DNA from: Burkholderia sp. HI2500
GTDB lineage: Bacteria > Pseudomonadota > Gammaproteobacteria > Burkholderiales > Burkholderiaceae
Reading direction: 5' to 3'
NCBI RefSeq assembly: GCF_002223055.1
Contig: NZ_NKFL01000006.1
Coordinates: forward strand, 2,604,001 to 2,668,000
DNA length: 64,000 nt
The notes under the pieces are model-generated. The model made no database searches, was not told the origin of the DNA, and worked only from the letters and a program-made list of their open reading frames with translations. Position numbers and translations under genes: made by a program. This document shows positions 33,426 to 42,438 of this stretch, in pieces (position 1 is the first letter of the stretch; every line of letters begins with the position of its first letter).

Positions 33426-34802
33426 TCACGCCCGATGCCCCGAGATCGGCCCCGCTTCGCCGGTCAGGTTGAAGATGCTGTCGATCCACGCCAGAAACGT
33501 CGAGAACGTGAAATCCGACCCCTGCTGCGTGCGGAATGCCTTCATCACCGGCGTCTCAGCCGGGTCCTGCTGGTTCAGCAGGTTGTCGACGAAGGTGCCG
33601 ATATTCGCGTCGATGCCGTGCTCGTGGATCCCCGACCCGGTGAAGCTGACCGCCGTCACCTGGTGGTTGGCGATGAAGTCGTTGCGTGCCCACGGCATGA
33701 AATAGCCGAAGTTCGGCAACGGGTTCAGCGTCTGCTTCAGCCCGTCCAGCTCCTGCTCGAACATCGCGAGCGACAGTGAATCCTTCGTCGCGTCGTCGGG
33801 CGCCGCGATCACGGCCGGCACGAACGCGCGATAGTGATACGCGGCAATGATCTTGTCGCGCTGGTAGCTCGAGAAGCCGAAGCGGTCGTGCGGGAATGTC
33901 GCCGACAGCGCCGCGTACGCGCTCCCCATGTTGCCCGGATCGAAATGGCGGGTCAGCCGGCTGTTCACGGTGATCATCCCGTCGGGGCCGGTCATCCCCC
34001 ACTCGGTGCGCACGCGGTCGTACAGGCCGACCGACGGATGCGTGGCCGCGTCCGCGTCGAACGGCGTGTTGAAGACCGTGCCGGCGTCGTCGAGCAGCGA
34101 GCTATGCGCCTGCGGCTGCAGCGTATTGCGCAGCGTCGCGTAGTTCGCGAGCGTGCCGTAGCCGCCCGCGCTCATCCCGTACACGAGCAGCCGGTTCGGC
34201 TTGCCGAAGCCGTGCGACGTCAGCCACTGCGCGACGGCCTGGATGTTCTTCAGCCCGCTGTAGTGCTGCAATCGCCAGTCGCCGCTCGGCGACGTGTAGT
34301 TGCGCACCGCGCTGCCCATGTGGATATCTCCGGTGCAATAGGGCACGAAAACCTGTGTCCACTGCTGCGTCTCGACCTTCGGTTCCCCGACGAGAATATG
34401 CGCGAGATCCATCCGCGTGAGCAGCGGCGACAGGAACGACGACAACAGGCTCTGGTTCGCGGTGCCGTTCATGTAGTTGTGCGGGATGCCGTCCGGGTTG
34501 AAGCCGCCGAGGCCGGCCTCGGCGCCGGTCGACGTCTGCGTGCAGGTGCCGTAGTCCCAGCACGCGCCGCCCGGCTCCATCATGTACAGCAGGTTGTCCG
34601 ACTGCGCGCGATTGACGTAGAAGCGCATCGGCGTGCCGTTGCCGCACGATGCACCGGTGCTCTCCGGCAACGTCACTTCGTACCACGAATAATACGGAAT
34701 CGCCGGATCCGGCATCGTCGTATCGGCGGCGTGACCGTTCAGTGCCGCGCAACCGAGCAGCGTGGCAACGGCCGCGCGCAGCAGGCTTCGTGCTGTGGAC
34801 AT
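33426..34802 (-). CDS. Secreted pectinacetylesterase-like serine hydrolase
   Basis: 458 aa from ATG 34802 with a strong AAGGAGGGG site. A Sec signal (LLRAAVATLLGCAALNGHAA, AHA-AD) precedes a domain with RFYVNRAQSDNLLYMMEPGG, GACWDYGTC (oxyanion region), VFVPYCTGDIHMGS and the nucleophile motif YGMSAGGYGTL. Catalytic Asp/His candidates are FTGSGIHEHGIDANIGTF. This matches the pectinacetylesterase/Notum-type family, which removes acyl groups from polysaccharides, glycans or proteins. Several cysteines suggest an extracytoplasmic protein. It is downstream of a membrane-anchored helical protein that may help it fold. The substrate is not evident. Confidence 0.75.
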   Translation of the reverse strand: MSTARSLLRAAVATLLGCAALNGHAADTTMPDPAIPYYSWYEVTLPESTGASCGNGTPMRFYVNRAQSDNLLYMMEPGGACWDYGTCTQTSTGAEAGLGGFNPDGIPHNYMNGTANQSLLSSFLSPLLTRMDLAHILVGEPKVETQQWTQVFVPYCTGDIHMGSAVRNYTSPSGDWRLQHYSGLKNIQAVAQWLTSHGFGKPNRLLVYGMSAGGYGTLANYATLRNTLQPQAHSSLLDDAGTVFNTPFDADAATHPSVGLYDRVRTEWGMTGPDGMITVNSRLTRHFDPGNMGSAYAALSATFPHDRFGFSSYQRDKIIAAYHYRAFVPAVIAAPDDATKDSLSLAMFEQELDGLKQTLNPLPNFGYFMPWARNDFIANHQVTAVSFTGSGIHEHGIDANIGTFVDNLLNQQDPAETPVMKAFRTQQGSDFTFSTFLAWIDSIFNLTGEAGPISGHRA

Positions 34803-34868
34803 CTCCCCTCCTTGTCGATGGACATGACGCGGCCGCCGGGCTTCGCCTCGGCGTCGCGGATTCGGCGC

Positions 34869-35585
34869 TCAGTGCACGCCGGACGATGAAGCGCCGTCGA
34901 ACAGCTGGACCCGCAACGCCTGCAGGCGCTGCGCGATTGCGGCTTGTTGCTGGTCGGGATCGGGAATGCTCGCCTGAACCTGCCGGACGACGTCGCGGCT
35001 CTGCTGTTCGTACGAGCGATAGCGCGGGTCCTGCGCCGGCGACGGGCCGACCGTCTGCCGCGCATAGGCGTCCCATTGCGCGCGCATCGACCGGATCGCC
35101 GCGCCGCGCGTCGCGGGATCGGCTTCGGTATCGGTGAGCAGCGCCGCGCTCAGCGCCTCGGCCTGCACCGGCACGATCTCGTTGCGCGCGACATGGTCGG
35201 GGAGTGCGTCGAGAATCCGGCGCGCGAGCGCGGCACGCTCGGCTTGCGGCATGCTGTTGCGGCGATCCCCATACGCGGCAACCTCGTCGCGAAAGCGCGC
35301 GAACGCGACGATGCGCTGCACTTCGGCATCCGCGTCGGGGCGCCCCGCGAGGCTGCGGCGCAGCGCGTCGACGTCGAGCCGCCGCTCCTCGGGGCCGGGC
35401 GCCGCGGCGCCGGTGCCGAACGTATCGGCTGTGCCTGGTTGCGCGCTCGCCATCGTGGTCGCTGCTGTGTCGGACGACGCGGCTTGCGCCGGCGTTGCCG
35501 CTTCATATCGCCAGACTGCAACGACGACCACGCCGATCGCCGCGATCGCGCCCGTGCGCCGCCAGCGTGCCCTGTTCTTCTTCAC
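34869..35585 (-). CDS. Membrane-anchored helical protein resembling a lipase/phospholipase foldase
   Basis: 238 aa from GTG 35585 with AGGAGG 5 bases upstream. A basic N-terminus and single membrane span (RTGAIAAIGVVVVAVWRYEA) are followed by an Ala/Pro/Thr-rich linker (to about 60). The remainder is all-helical: RIVAFARFRDEVAAYGD, ARRILDALPDHVARNEIVPV and IAQRLQALRVQLFDG. Anchor, linker and helical body are the layout of lipase-specific foldases (Lif) and of the shorter PlcR accessory protein of phospholipase C. It is the first gene of an apparent two-gene operon with the hydrolase at 34802, 66 bp away. The homology is a guess from layout. Confidence 0.55.
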   Translation of the reverse strand: MKKNRARWRRTGAIAAIGVVVVAVWRYEAATPAQAASSDTAATTMASAQPGTADTFGTGAAAPGPEERRLDVDALRRSLAGRPDADAEVQRIVAFARFRDEVAAYGDRRNSMPQAERAALARRILDALPDHVARNEIVPVQAEALSAALLTDTEADPATRGAAIRSMRAQWDAYARQTVGPSPAQDPRYRSYEQQSRDVVRQVQASIPDPDQQQAAIAQRLQALRVQLFDGASSSGVH

Positions 35586-36015
35586 GTCGCCTCCTCGTCA
35601 CGTCATGCCGTTCTTCGCCGGTGCATCCGCGAGTAGGTTCTAGGTCGAATCCGGCATCCCGTCAAAAGCGGCACTAGAACGCCGGCACTAAACCTGCTCG
35701 CAGCGGCCACGTCCCGCCAGACGTTTGAAACGCATTACGTGGTCGCTCGACCAAGCGCGCCATGTCGCGCGTCACGCCCGTCCGGCGGCGGTTCGGGCCG
35801 ATACGTACCGTGTGCGCCGCGACACCAAGCAAGCAGCGATCCAGCCGCACGGCGCGCGGTGGTCACACATCGGCGTGACCGATACGGATGGCCGGATAAG
35901 ACCCGTCGAACGACCCGCTGAGCGCTTGGTCGTGATTTTGGCCAGCCCTATGCTGGTTTCCGACACGCGCCGAACGGTCGGCGCGACGCCCACCCCATCC
36001 AGCCGAGCCCGTTCC
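35586..36015. other. Divergent spacer
   Basis: 430 bp between the foldase-like operon and the 36016 operon. A plausible sigma-70 promoter lies at 35926-35954. A short direct repeat (CGGCACTA twice near 35671-35695) is the only other pattern seen. An open frame crosses it in phase with the next gene but is Arg-rich and looks non-coding. Confidence 0.5.
35926..35954 (+). promoter_or_regulatory. Possible sigma-70 promoter of the 36016 operon
   Basis: TTGGTC at 35926-35931 and TATGCT at 35949-35954 are separated by exactly 17 bp. A CCAGC/GCTGG inverted repeat (35942-35956) overlaps the -10 box and could be an operator. Transcription would start near 35961, giving a leader of about 55 nt. Confidence 0.35.
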
Positions 36016-37242
36016 ATGAGCCGTGCAGACCTTCCGCATCGCGCATCCGCCGCCATCCACGACTATCCGACCTATCGCGACGCGCTCGCGGGGCGCCGGC
36101 TACCTACCGCCTTCGTCGACCTCGACTGCCTCGACGCGAACCTCGCCGACCTGAAGCGCCGCGCACGCGGCCTGCCGATCCGGCTTGCGACGAAGTCGGT
36201 GCGCTCGCGCGAACTGATCGGCGCGGTGCTCGCCGCCGGCCCGTTCATGCAGGGGCTGCTGTGCTACTCGGCCGCGGAAGCCGCGTGGCTCGCGGACGGT
36301 GGGTTCGACGACATCGTCGTCGCGTATCCGGCCGTCGAGCCCGACGACCTGCGCGCGGTGGCCGCCCAGCTCCGGCGCGGCCGCTCGATCACGCTGATGG
36401 TCGACGCCGCCGTACAGGTCGACGCGATCGACCGCGTCGCCCACGACGAACGCGTGACGATCCCGCTCGCGATCGATCTCGACATGTCGTCCGCGTATCC
36501 GGGCCTGTACTTCGGCATGTACCGCTCGCCGGTGCGCGACGCGGCCGGCGCACTCGCGCTCGCGAACCACATCGGCGAGCGACAGCACGTGCGGCTCGAC
36601 GGGCTGATGGGCTACGAAGGACAGATCGCCGGCGTGGCCGACACGGCGCCTGGCAGCAGCGCCCGCAACGCGCTGGTGCGGCACCTGAAGCGCCGCTCGG
36701 CGCGCGAGATCAACGCGCGCCGCCAGGCGGCCGTGCAAGCGCTCGCGGCGGCGGGCCACGCGCTGCGCTTCGTGAACGGCGGCGGCACCGGCAGTATCGA
36801 GAGCACGCTCGGCGACGCGTCGGTCACCGAGCTTGCGGCCGGCTCCGGCCTCTACGCGCCGGCGCTGTTCGATCACTACGCGGCGTTTCGCGCGCAGCCG
36901 GCCGCCGGCTTCGCGCTGCCGGTCGTGCGGATTCCGCAACCGGGCATCGTGACCTGTTCGGGCGGCGGCTATGTCGCATCGGGGCCGGCCGGCAAGAGCC
37001 GCCTGCCGCGGCCGTGGCTGCCGGCCGGCTGCACACTGATCGACAACGAAGGCGCGGGCGAGGTGCAGACGCCCGTGCGCGTGCCGCGCGGCGTCGCACC
37101 GGCGATCGGCGATCCGATCCTGTTCCGACACGCGAAGGCCGGTGAACTGTGCGAGCGCTTCAACACGCTGCTGCTGATCCGCGGCGGCCGCGTGGTCGGC
37201 GAGGCGCTCACTTATCGCGGCGAAGGCAAGAGCTTTTTCTAG
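36016..37242 (+). CDS. PLP-dependent alanine-racemase-fold enzyme (D-threonine aldolase / D-amino-acid dehydratase type)
   Basis: 408 aa from ATG 36016 (MSRADLPHRASAAIHDYPTY). The fold-type III PLP pattern is seen: PTAFVDLDCLDANLADLKRR, then IRLATKSVRSRELIGAVL, where the Lys in ATKSVR is the PLP-binding lysine. The barrel continues with LDGLMGYEGQIAGV and FVNGGGTGSIESTL. The C-terminal sheet domain (GGGYVASGPAGKSRLP) is the D-serine dehydratase-like type that often binds a metal. Relatives are D-threonine aldolase and D-serine ammonia-lyase, and annotation often says amino acid deaminase. It leads a five-gene set ending in an AraC regulator. Confidence 0.85.
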   Translation: MSRADLPHRASAAIHDYPTYRDALAGRRLPTAFVDLDCLDANLADLKRRARGLPIRLATKSVRSRELIGAVLAAGPFMQGLLCYSAAEAAWLADGGFDDIVVAYPAVEPDDLRAVAAQLRRGRSITLMVDAAVQVDAIDRVAHDERVTIPLAIDLDMSSAYPGLYFGMYRSPVRDAAGALALANHIGERQHVRLDGLMGYEGQIAGVADTAPGSSARNALVRHLKRRSAREINARRQAAVQALAAAGHALRFVNGGGTGSIESTLGDASVTELAAGSGLYAPALFDHYAAFRAQPAAGFALPVVRIPQPGIVTCSGGGYVASGPAGKSRLPRPWLPAGCTLIDNEGAGEVQTPVRVPRGVAPAIGDPILFRHAKAGELCERFNTLLLIRGGRVVGEALTYRGEGKSFF

Positions 37243-37317
37243 CGGGCCGCGCGGCCCGTCGTTCAAAACCGGTCAACCCGTTCAATCCATTCAAACGACA
37301 ACCACGGAGACAAAGCC

Positions 37318-38736
37318 ATGTGGCGCAACTGGTCGGGATATGTCTGCAGTCCTGATGCAACCGTGTCGACGCCTGCGTCGCCCGCCGGGCTCGCGGCCGT
37401 GCTGCGCGACGCGGCGGCCGCCGGCGCCACCGTGCGCGCGGCCGGTGCCGGTCATTCGTTCTCGCCGCTCGTGCAGACCGACGACGTGATCCTGTCGCTC
37501 GACGCGATGCAGGGCGTGATCGACGTCGACCGCGACCGGCGCGTCGCGCGCGTGCAGGCCGGCACGCGGCTGTGGGCGCTGGGCCCGACGCTCGCCGCGC
37601 ACGGCCTCGCGATGGAGAACCTCGGCGACATCAACGTGCAGTCGATCGCCGGCGCGACCAGCACCGGCACGCACGGCACCGGCATCACGCTCGGCAACCT
37701 GTCGACGCAGATCGACAGCCTGACCTTCATGTGCGCGGACGGCAGCGAGATCCGCGCGAGCGCCGGCACGCATCCCGACCTGTTCGCCGGCGGCCGGATC
37801 GGGCTCGGCGCGCTCGGCGTGCTGACGGAGATCGGCCTGCGCCTCGTGCCCGCGTTCAAGCTGCGCCTCGAGCGCGGCGGGATGCAGCTCGACGACTGCC
37901 TCGCGCAAGCGGATGCGCTGATCGCGAAGCATCGCTCGTTCGAGTTCTACTGGTTCCCGCATACGGACACCGTGCTGACCAAGGCGTGGGACATGACCGA
38001 CGAGCCGGCCGACGCGGTGCACTGGGCAAGCCGCGCATCCGAGTCGTTCCTCGAGAACACGGTGTTCGGCGCGCTGTGCGGGCTCGGCCGGCGCGTGCCG
38101 TCGCTGTGCCCGGCGCTGAGCCGGCTGTGCGCATCGACGGTGTCGGCCGGCCGCCACGTGGATGCGAGCTACGCGATGCTGTCGACGGTGCGCCGCGTGC
38201 GCTTCAACGAAATGGAGTGGTCGGTGCCGGCCGAACGCGGCGCCGATGCGCTGCGCGAGATCCGCGCGTTCATCGCGCGCCGCAGCTTCCCGCTGATGTT
38301 CCCGCTCGAATACCGCTGGGTGCGTGGCGACGATATCTGGCTGAGCCCGGACTACGGCCGCGACAGCGTGCGCATCTCGGTGCACCAGTATCGCGGGATG
38401 CCGTTCGACGCGTACTTCTCGGGCGTGCAGGCGATCTGCCGCAATCACGGCGGGCGGCCGCACTGGGGCAAGGTGCATGCGATGAAGGCCGCCGAGCTGG
38501 CGGCGTGCTATCCGCACTGGGACGATTTCCTCGCGCTGCGCGAACAGATGGACCCGCATGGCCGCTTCCTGACGCCGTACCTGCGCACGCTGTTCGGCCT
38601 GCCGCAACGCGCAAGCGCCAGTGCAAGCGTAGCCTCAGCCGCGTGCGCCACGCCGGCCCGCCGAGGGACACACCCGATGCCCGAAACCGCCGGCATCGTA
38701 CAAGATCGGCCGCGATCCAACCAGGAGGCCTCGTGA
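37318..38736 (+). CDS. FAD-linked oxidase of the D-arabinono-1,4-lactone oxidase family
   Basis: 472 aa from ATG 37318. An N-terminal FAD-binding (PCMH) domain has AAGAGHSFSPLVQTDDVILS, where the GHS His is the usual flavin attachment point, and ATSTGTHGTGITLGNLSTQI. The C-terminal ALO domain ends with PHWGKVHAMKA, the HWGK motif shared by aldonolactone oxidases. Such enzymes oxidise aldonolactones, alditols or sugar alcohols using O2 or an electron carrier. The last ~35 residues are low-complexity Ala/Ser-rich. Its stop overlaps the next start by four bases. Confidence 0.88.
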   Translation: MWRNWSGYVCSPDATVSTPASPAGLAAVLRDAAAAGATVRAAGAGHSFSPLVQTDDVILSLDAMQGVIDVDRDRRVARVQAGTRLWALGPTLAAHGLAMENLGDINVQSIAGATSTGTHGTGITLGNLSTQIDSLTFMCADGSEIRASAGTHPDLFAGGRIGLGALGVLTEIGLRLVPAFKLRLERGGMQLDDCLAQADALIAKHRSFEFYWFPHTDTVLTKAWDMTDEPADAVHWASRASESFLENTVFGALCGLGRRVPSLCPALSRLCASTVSAGRHVDASYAMLSTVRRVRFNEMEWSVPAERGADALREIRAFIARRSFPLMFPLEYRWVRGDDIWLSPDYGRDSVRISVHQYRGMPFDAYFSGVQAICRNHGGRPHWGKVHAMKAAELAACYPHWDDFLALREQMDPHGRFLTPYLRTLFGLPQRASASASVASAACATPARRGTHPMPETAGIVQDRPRSNQEAS

Positions 38737-39923
38737 GCACCGCCACCCTGCATGCCGCCGCACAGTCGCGCCCCGATCCGTCGACCGGCGCCGTCGTCCG
38801 CCTTGCGTTCGCGTTCGCCGCGGCCACCAACGGCCTGATCCTGTCGCCGTTCCTCGTCGCGGCCGTGATGACGCGCTTCCGGCTCGACGAAGGCACCGCG
38901 ACCGCGCTCGTCAGCGCCGAGATCCTCGGCATCGCGATCAGTTGCGCGCTGCTGTCGCACCGGATCGCGCGCGCCGCGCGGCCGTTCACGCTGGCCGGCC
39001 TGGTCGGCACGATCGCCGGGCAGGCGCTCAGCGCGGTCGCGCCCGGCATCGTGTCCGCGGCGCTCGCGCGCGGGATGACGGGGCTGTTCGAAGGGATGCT
39101 GTTCGTCGTCGTCGCGTCCGGCGTGTCGCAGCGCGCGTCGACCGACCGCCTGTGGGGGCAAATCAACCTGCTCGCGGGCGGCATCAACGGCGGCATCCTC
39201 GTGCTGATCTCCGCGTTGCCGGCCACCTGGCTCGGGCGCGGGGTGTTCGCGCTGCTGGCGGCCGTCGTCGCCGTGCTGGCGCCCGCGATCCGCGGCATCG
39301 ACGCATTCGCGAGCGCCCCCGCGCAGACCCACGTGCGCGCCGGCACGCTGCCGTGGCGGCCGGTGATCGCGATCTGGGTCGTGACCGCGCTCATCTACGG
39401 CGTGCAGGCGTCGCAATGGGCGATCGCCGGCTTCGTCGGCGAGCGTGCCGGGCTGTCGCCGACGACGATCGGCGTGCTGCTGTCGGTGTCGTCGCTGCTC
39501 GGCTTCGTCGGCGCGGCGATTCCGTCGCATCCGGCCAGCCACAAGCACCGCCTCGCGCTGATCTGGGCCGCGCAGCTCGCGATGATCGCGTCGATCGAAT
39601 GGTTCTTCAGCGCGCGCGGCGGCAGCGCGTACTTCCTGAGCCAGTTCGTGCTGAACAGCGCGTTCTTCGTGATCGTGCCGTTCCTCACCGGGATGCTGTC
39701 CGACGTCGACCCAGACGGCTCGCTGGTCGCGCGCACGCTCGTCGTCACGTTCTTCGCGGCCGGCATCGGCACCGCGCTGTCGGGCGCGCTGCTCGGCCGC
39801 TTCGGCGGCGCGCGCGTCGCCCACGTGCTGTGCGTGGCCGTGCTGGCCGCCGCCCCGTTCGTGCGGCTCGCGCTGCGCCGCGCGGCGCCCGGCGCGGTGG
39901 CGCGCGCGTCGCCGTCGCCCTGA
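38733..39923 (+). CDS. MFS transporter
   Basis: 396 aa from GTG 38733, overlapping the oxidase stop (GTGA) and preceded by AGGAGG. About 12 hydrophobic spans are visible, starting LAFAFAAATNGLILSPFLVA and ending VLCVAVLAAAPFVRLALRRA. MTGLFEGMLFVVVASGV lies in the central region. No substrate signature is clear. Coupling to the oxidase suggests it moves that enzyme's substrate or product across the inner membrane. Confidence 0.85.
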   Translation: MSTATLHAAAQSRPDPSTGAVVRLAFAFAAATNGLILSPFLVAAVMTRFRLDEGTATALVSAEILGIAISCALLSHRIARAARPFTLAGLVGTIAGQALSAVAPGIVSAALARGMTGLFEGMLFVVVASGVSQRASTDRLWGQINLLAGGINGGILVLISALPATWLGRGVFALLAAVVAVLAPAIRGIDAFASAPAQTHVRAGTLPWRPVIAIWVVTALIYGVQASQWAIAGFVGERAGLSPTTIGVLLSVSSLLGFVGAAIPSHPASHKHRLALIWAAQLAMIASIEWFFSARGGSAYFLSQFVLNSAFFVIVPFLTGMLSDVDPDGSLVARTLVVTFFAAGIGTALSGALLGRFGGARVAHVLCVAVLAAAPFVRLALRRAAPGAVARASPSP

Positions 39924-40058
39924 CCGCAGTGCGACATGGCGTGGCCGCGACGCACCACGCGAATGGCCGCCGCGGCCGTGGCCCGTGCAAATTTGGCTTT
40001 CACCATTCGTTTCCGGCGGTCCGAGCCGCCACCCCTTTTCGATGCGGAGTCCAGAACA

Positions 40059-41255
40059 ATGAATCGTCACGATAGCGTTCGCGCCGCGTGCTGCGCGATG
40101 ATGATCCTGGCCAGTACCGGTGCGCACGCGCAAAGCAACGTGACGCTGTACGGCGTGATCGATGCGGGCATCCGCTACGAAACCCACGGCGTGTCCTACG
40201 GCGCCGACGGCGCGCCGGTGTCGACGGGCCGCAAGATCTCGATGGCCGACGGCGGCGGCCTGACGGAAAGCTATTGGGGCCTCAAGGGGCAGGAGGATCT
40301 CGGCGGCGGGCTGTCCGCGCAGTTCAACGTGGAAAGCCACTTCGGCCCGAACAGCGGCGCGATCGTGCCGGCCGGCGCGCCGAACTTCTTCGAGGTCGCG
40401 TACGTGGGGTTGACGTCGACGTCGCTCGGCCAGCTCGCGCTCGGGCGCCAGTACAACGTGCCGTTCGAGATGGTGTCGCTGACCTACGGCTCGAACCTGT
40501 GGGCCGGCCCGCAGGATCCGTACTTCAACCTGTTCAAGCCCGAGCAGACGATGCTCGCGGGCTCGCGCACCAGCAACATGATCCAGTACGGCGCGCAGCT
40601 CGGCAGCCTGTACCTGCTCGCGCAGTACGCGCCGGGCGGCCATGCGGGCGGCGGCGTGCTCGGCGGCCAGGCCGGTGCGGCGATCGCGTACGCGCCGGAC
40701 AAGGGGCCGTTCACGGTCGGCGCGTCGTTCATGCGCAGCTGGGACGACGTCACGCATGCGAAATTCGACATCTACGGCGGCGGCGGCTCCGTCACGCTCG
40801 GCAACGCGACCGTCAACGCCGGCTATATCGAGAACGCGCGCGACAACGACTTCACGTCGTTCGCGAACGGCCCGTTCAGCTCGACCGATCTCGCCGCGCT
40901 CGGCATCATCTCGCCCGCGCAGGTGGTCGATCCGTCGACGCCCGGCGGGTTCCGGCGCCGCAAGATGGCGCTCGCGGGGCTGACCTACCGGTTCACGTCG
41001 GCGTTCACGGCCGCCGTCAACGCATGGTGGACCACGCAGTCGGGCTACACGCCGGACTTCGACGGCCGCGCGCGCCAGTTCCAGGTGATCGCCGGCTACA
41101 GCCTGTCAAAGCGCAGCATGCTCTATGCGGAAGTCGACTACGCGATCTATCGCGGCGGCCTGGTCGGCGCGCAGCTGGTCGGCATCAATGGGCAGTCGCC
41201 GAGCACGAGCACCACGCAGCTCGGCGCGACGGTCGGCCTGCGCCACTATTTCTGA
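40059..41255 (+). CDS. OmpC-type outer-membrane porin
   Basis: 398 aa from ATG 40059. The signal peptide (VRAACCAMMILASTGAHA, AHA-QS) and the mature start QSNVTLYGVIDAGIRYETHG are classic for Burkholderia trimeric porins. The L3-like constriction region lies near GLTSTSLGQLALGRQ, and the protein ends in the required aromatic residue (GLRHYF). It lies 135 bp after the MFS gene and could supply outer-membrane entry for the same substrate. Confidence 0.92.
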   Translation: MNRHDSVRAACCAMMILASTGAHAQSNVTLYGVIDAGIRYETHGVSYGADGAPVSTGRKISMADGGGLTESYWGLKGQEDLGGGLSAQFNVESHFGPNSGAIVPAGAPNFFEVAYVGLTSTSLGQLALGRQYNVPFEMVSLTYGSNLWAGPQDPYFNLFKPEQTMLAGSRTSNMIQYGAQLGSLYLLAQYAPGGHAGGGVLGGQAGAAIAYAPDKGPFTVGASFMRSWDDVTHAKFDIYGGGGSVTLGNATVNAGYIENARDNDFTSFANGPFSSTDLAALGIISPAQVVDPSTPGGFRRRKMALAGLTYRFTSAFTAAVNAWWTTQSGYTPDFDGRARQFQVIAGYSLSKRSMLYAEVDYAIYRGGLVGAQLVGINGQSPSTSTTQLGATVGLRHYF

Positions 41256-41354
41256 CGCGGAGCCGCGCGGGATGTGGGCAATCGCGGCCGGGGCGGCACC
41301 GGGTTTCCGGCCGGGCGGGACGAGTACAATCCATGGAAAAAATACGGAGCATCC

Positions 41355-42377
41355 ATGGACGAACCCGACCGTTATACGACGGCGAATCTGCCGGTCCATC
41401 TGTTGCGGTGCCTCGCGGAGACAAGCAAGGAACTGGGCATCGACCCCACGCGGCTGTGCCTCGGGCTCGGCTTCGACGTCGCGGACCTGTCGAATCCGTC
41501 TTGCCGGATTTCCTTGCGCCAGGCGAGCACGATGATCCGCCGCGCGCTCGAGATGGCGCCGGGGCGGGCGCTCGGCCTCGAACTCGGCACGAGCGAGACG
41601 ATCGCGTCGATCGGCCTGGTCGGCTACGCGATGCTGACGAGCCCGACGCTGAAGGACGCAATCGCGGTCGGGATGGAACTGCAGCGCCACACGGGGCCGC
41701 TGTTGCGCTTCGACGTGACGTCGGATGCACGCACGCTGTCGATCCGCGCGACCAACGTCTTCCTCGAACCCGACATCGAGGCGTTCCTCGTCGAGGAAGC
41801 GTTCGGCAGCTTCATGAAGATCGGGCGCTCGCTCGTCGGCCCCGCGTTCCAGCCGAAGGGCGTCGATCTCAGCTACCCGCCGCCGGCCTATGCGGAGCAA
41901 TACGCGCGTGTGTTCCCGTGCCCGGTGCGGTTCGAACAGGAGCAGAACCTGTTCTCGTGCGACGCGGCGCTCGGCAACCGTCCGATCGCGACACACGATC
42001 CGCTCGCGCATCGCCAGACGCTCGAATTCCTGCAGGACGCGCTGCCGCCCGAACCCGAAGGCACCGAATTTCTCGAATCGATCGAACGGATCATGCGGCG
42101 CGACCTGCGGCACGCGCCGTCGCTCGCGGCGATCGCCGCGCAGCTGTGCATGAGCGAGCGCACACTCCGGCGGCGGCTTGCCGATCAGGGCGTGTCGTAT
42201 CAGACGGTGATCGACACGATCCGCCGCAAGCGCGCATTCACGCTGCTGAGCAACCCGCGGCTGTCGATCGAGGACGTCGCGCACGAAGTCGGGTTCAGCG
42301 ACGCGCACAACTTCCGGCGCGCGTTCAAGCGGTGGACGGGGCATGGGCCGAGAGAGGGACAGCGCACGCCCGCTTGA
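41355..42377 (+). CDS. AraC family regulator with arabinose-binding-like N-terminal domain
   Basis: 340 aa from ATG 41355 with CGGAG 6 bases upstream. The N-terminal ligand domain (LLRCLAETSKELGIDPTRLC, GLELGTSETIASIGLVGYAM) and the helix-turn-helix pair (LAAIAAQLCMSERTLRRRLA; IEDVAHEVGFSDAHNFRRAF) are complete. It lies 100 bp after the porin on the same strand. It is the likely controller of the 36016-41255 genes, which carry the matching enzyme-carrier-porin logic. Confidence 0.92.
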   Translation: MDEPDRYTTANLPVHLLRCLAETSKELGIDPTRLCLGLGFDVADLSNPSCRISLRQASTMIRRALEMAPGRALGLELGTSETIASIGLVGYAMLTSPTLKDAIAVGMELQRHTGPLLRFDVTSDARTLSIRATNVFLEPDIEAFLVEEAFGSFMKIGRSLVGPAFQPKGVDLSYPPPAYAEQYARVFPCPVRFEQEQNLFSCDAALGNRPIATHDPLAHRQTLEFLQDALPPEPEGTEFLESIERIMRRDLRHAPSLAAIAAQLCMSERTLRRRLADQGVSYQTVIDTIRRKRAFTLLSNPRLSIEDVAHEVGFSDAHNFRRAFKRWTGHGPREGQRTPA

Positions 42378-42438
42378 ACGTCACGCGTGGCTGCGCGGGC
42401 CCCCTCCGATCGTTCTGTATCGGAGCGGCCCGCACCGA

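Noticed and set aside
37244..37257. Perfect 14-bp GC palindrome between the PLP-fold gene and the oxidase gene
   Set aside because: No T-run and GC-only palindromes of this size are common in this DNA; not enough to call a terminator or operator.
37572..38732. Plus-strand frame in phase with and upstream of the MFS gene, overlapping the oxidase gene
   Set aside because: The translation is Arg-rich and lies inside a real gene; the MFS protein starts at the GTG with its own AGGAGG site.
38508..40757. A 749-codon minus-strand frame opposite the oxidase, MFS and porin genes
   Set aside because: The plus-strand genes have signal peptides, motifs and overlapping stops/starts; the antisense translation is repetitive Arg/Glu/His.
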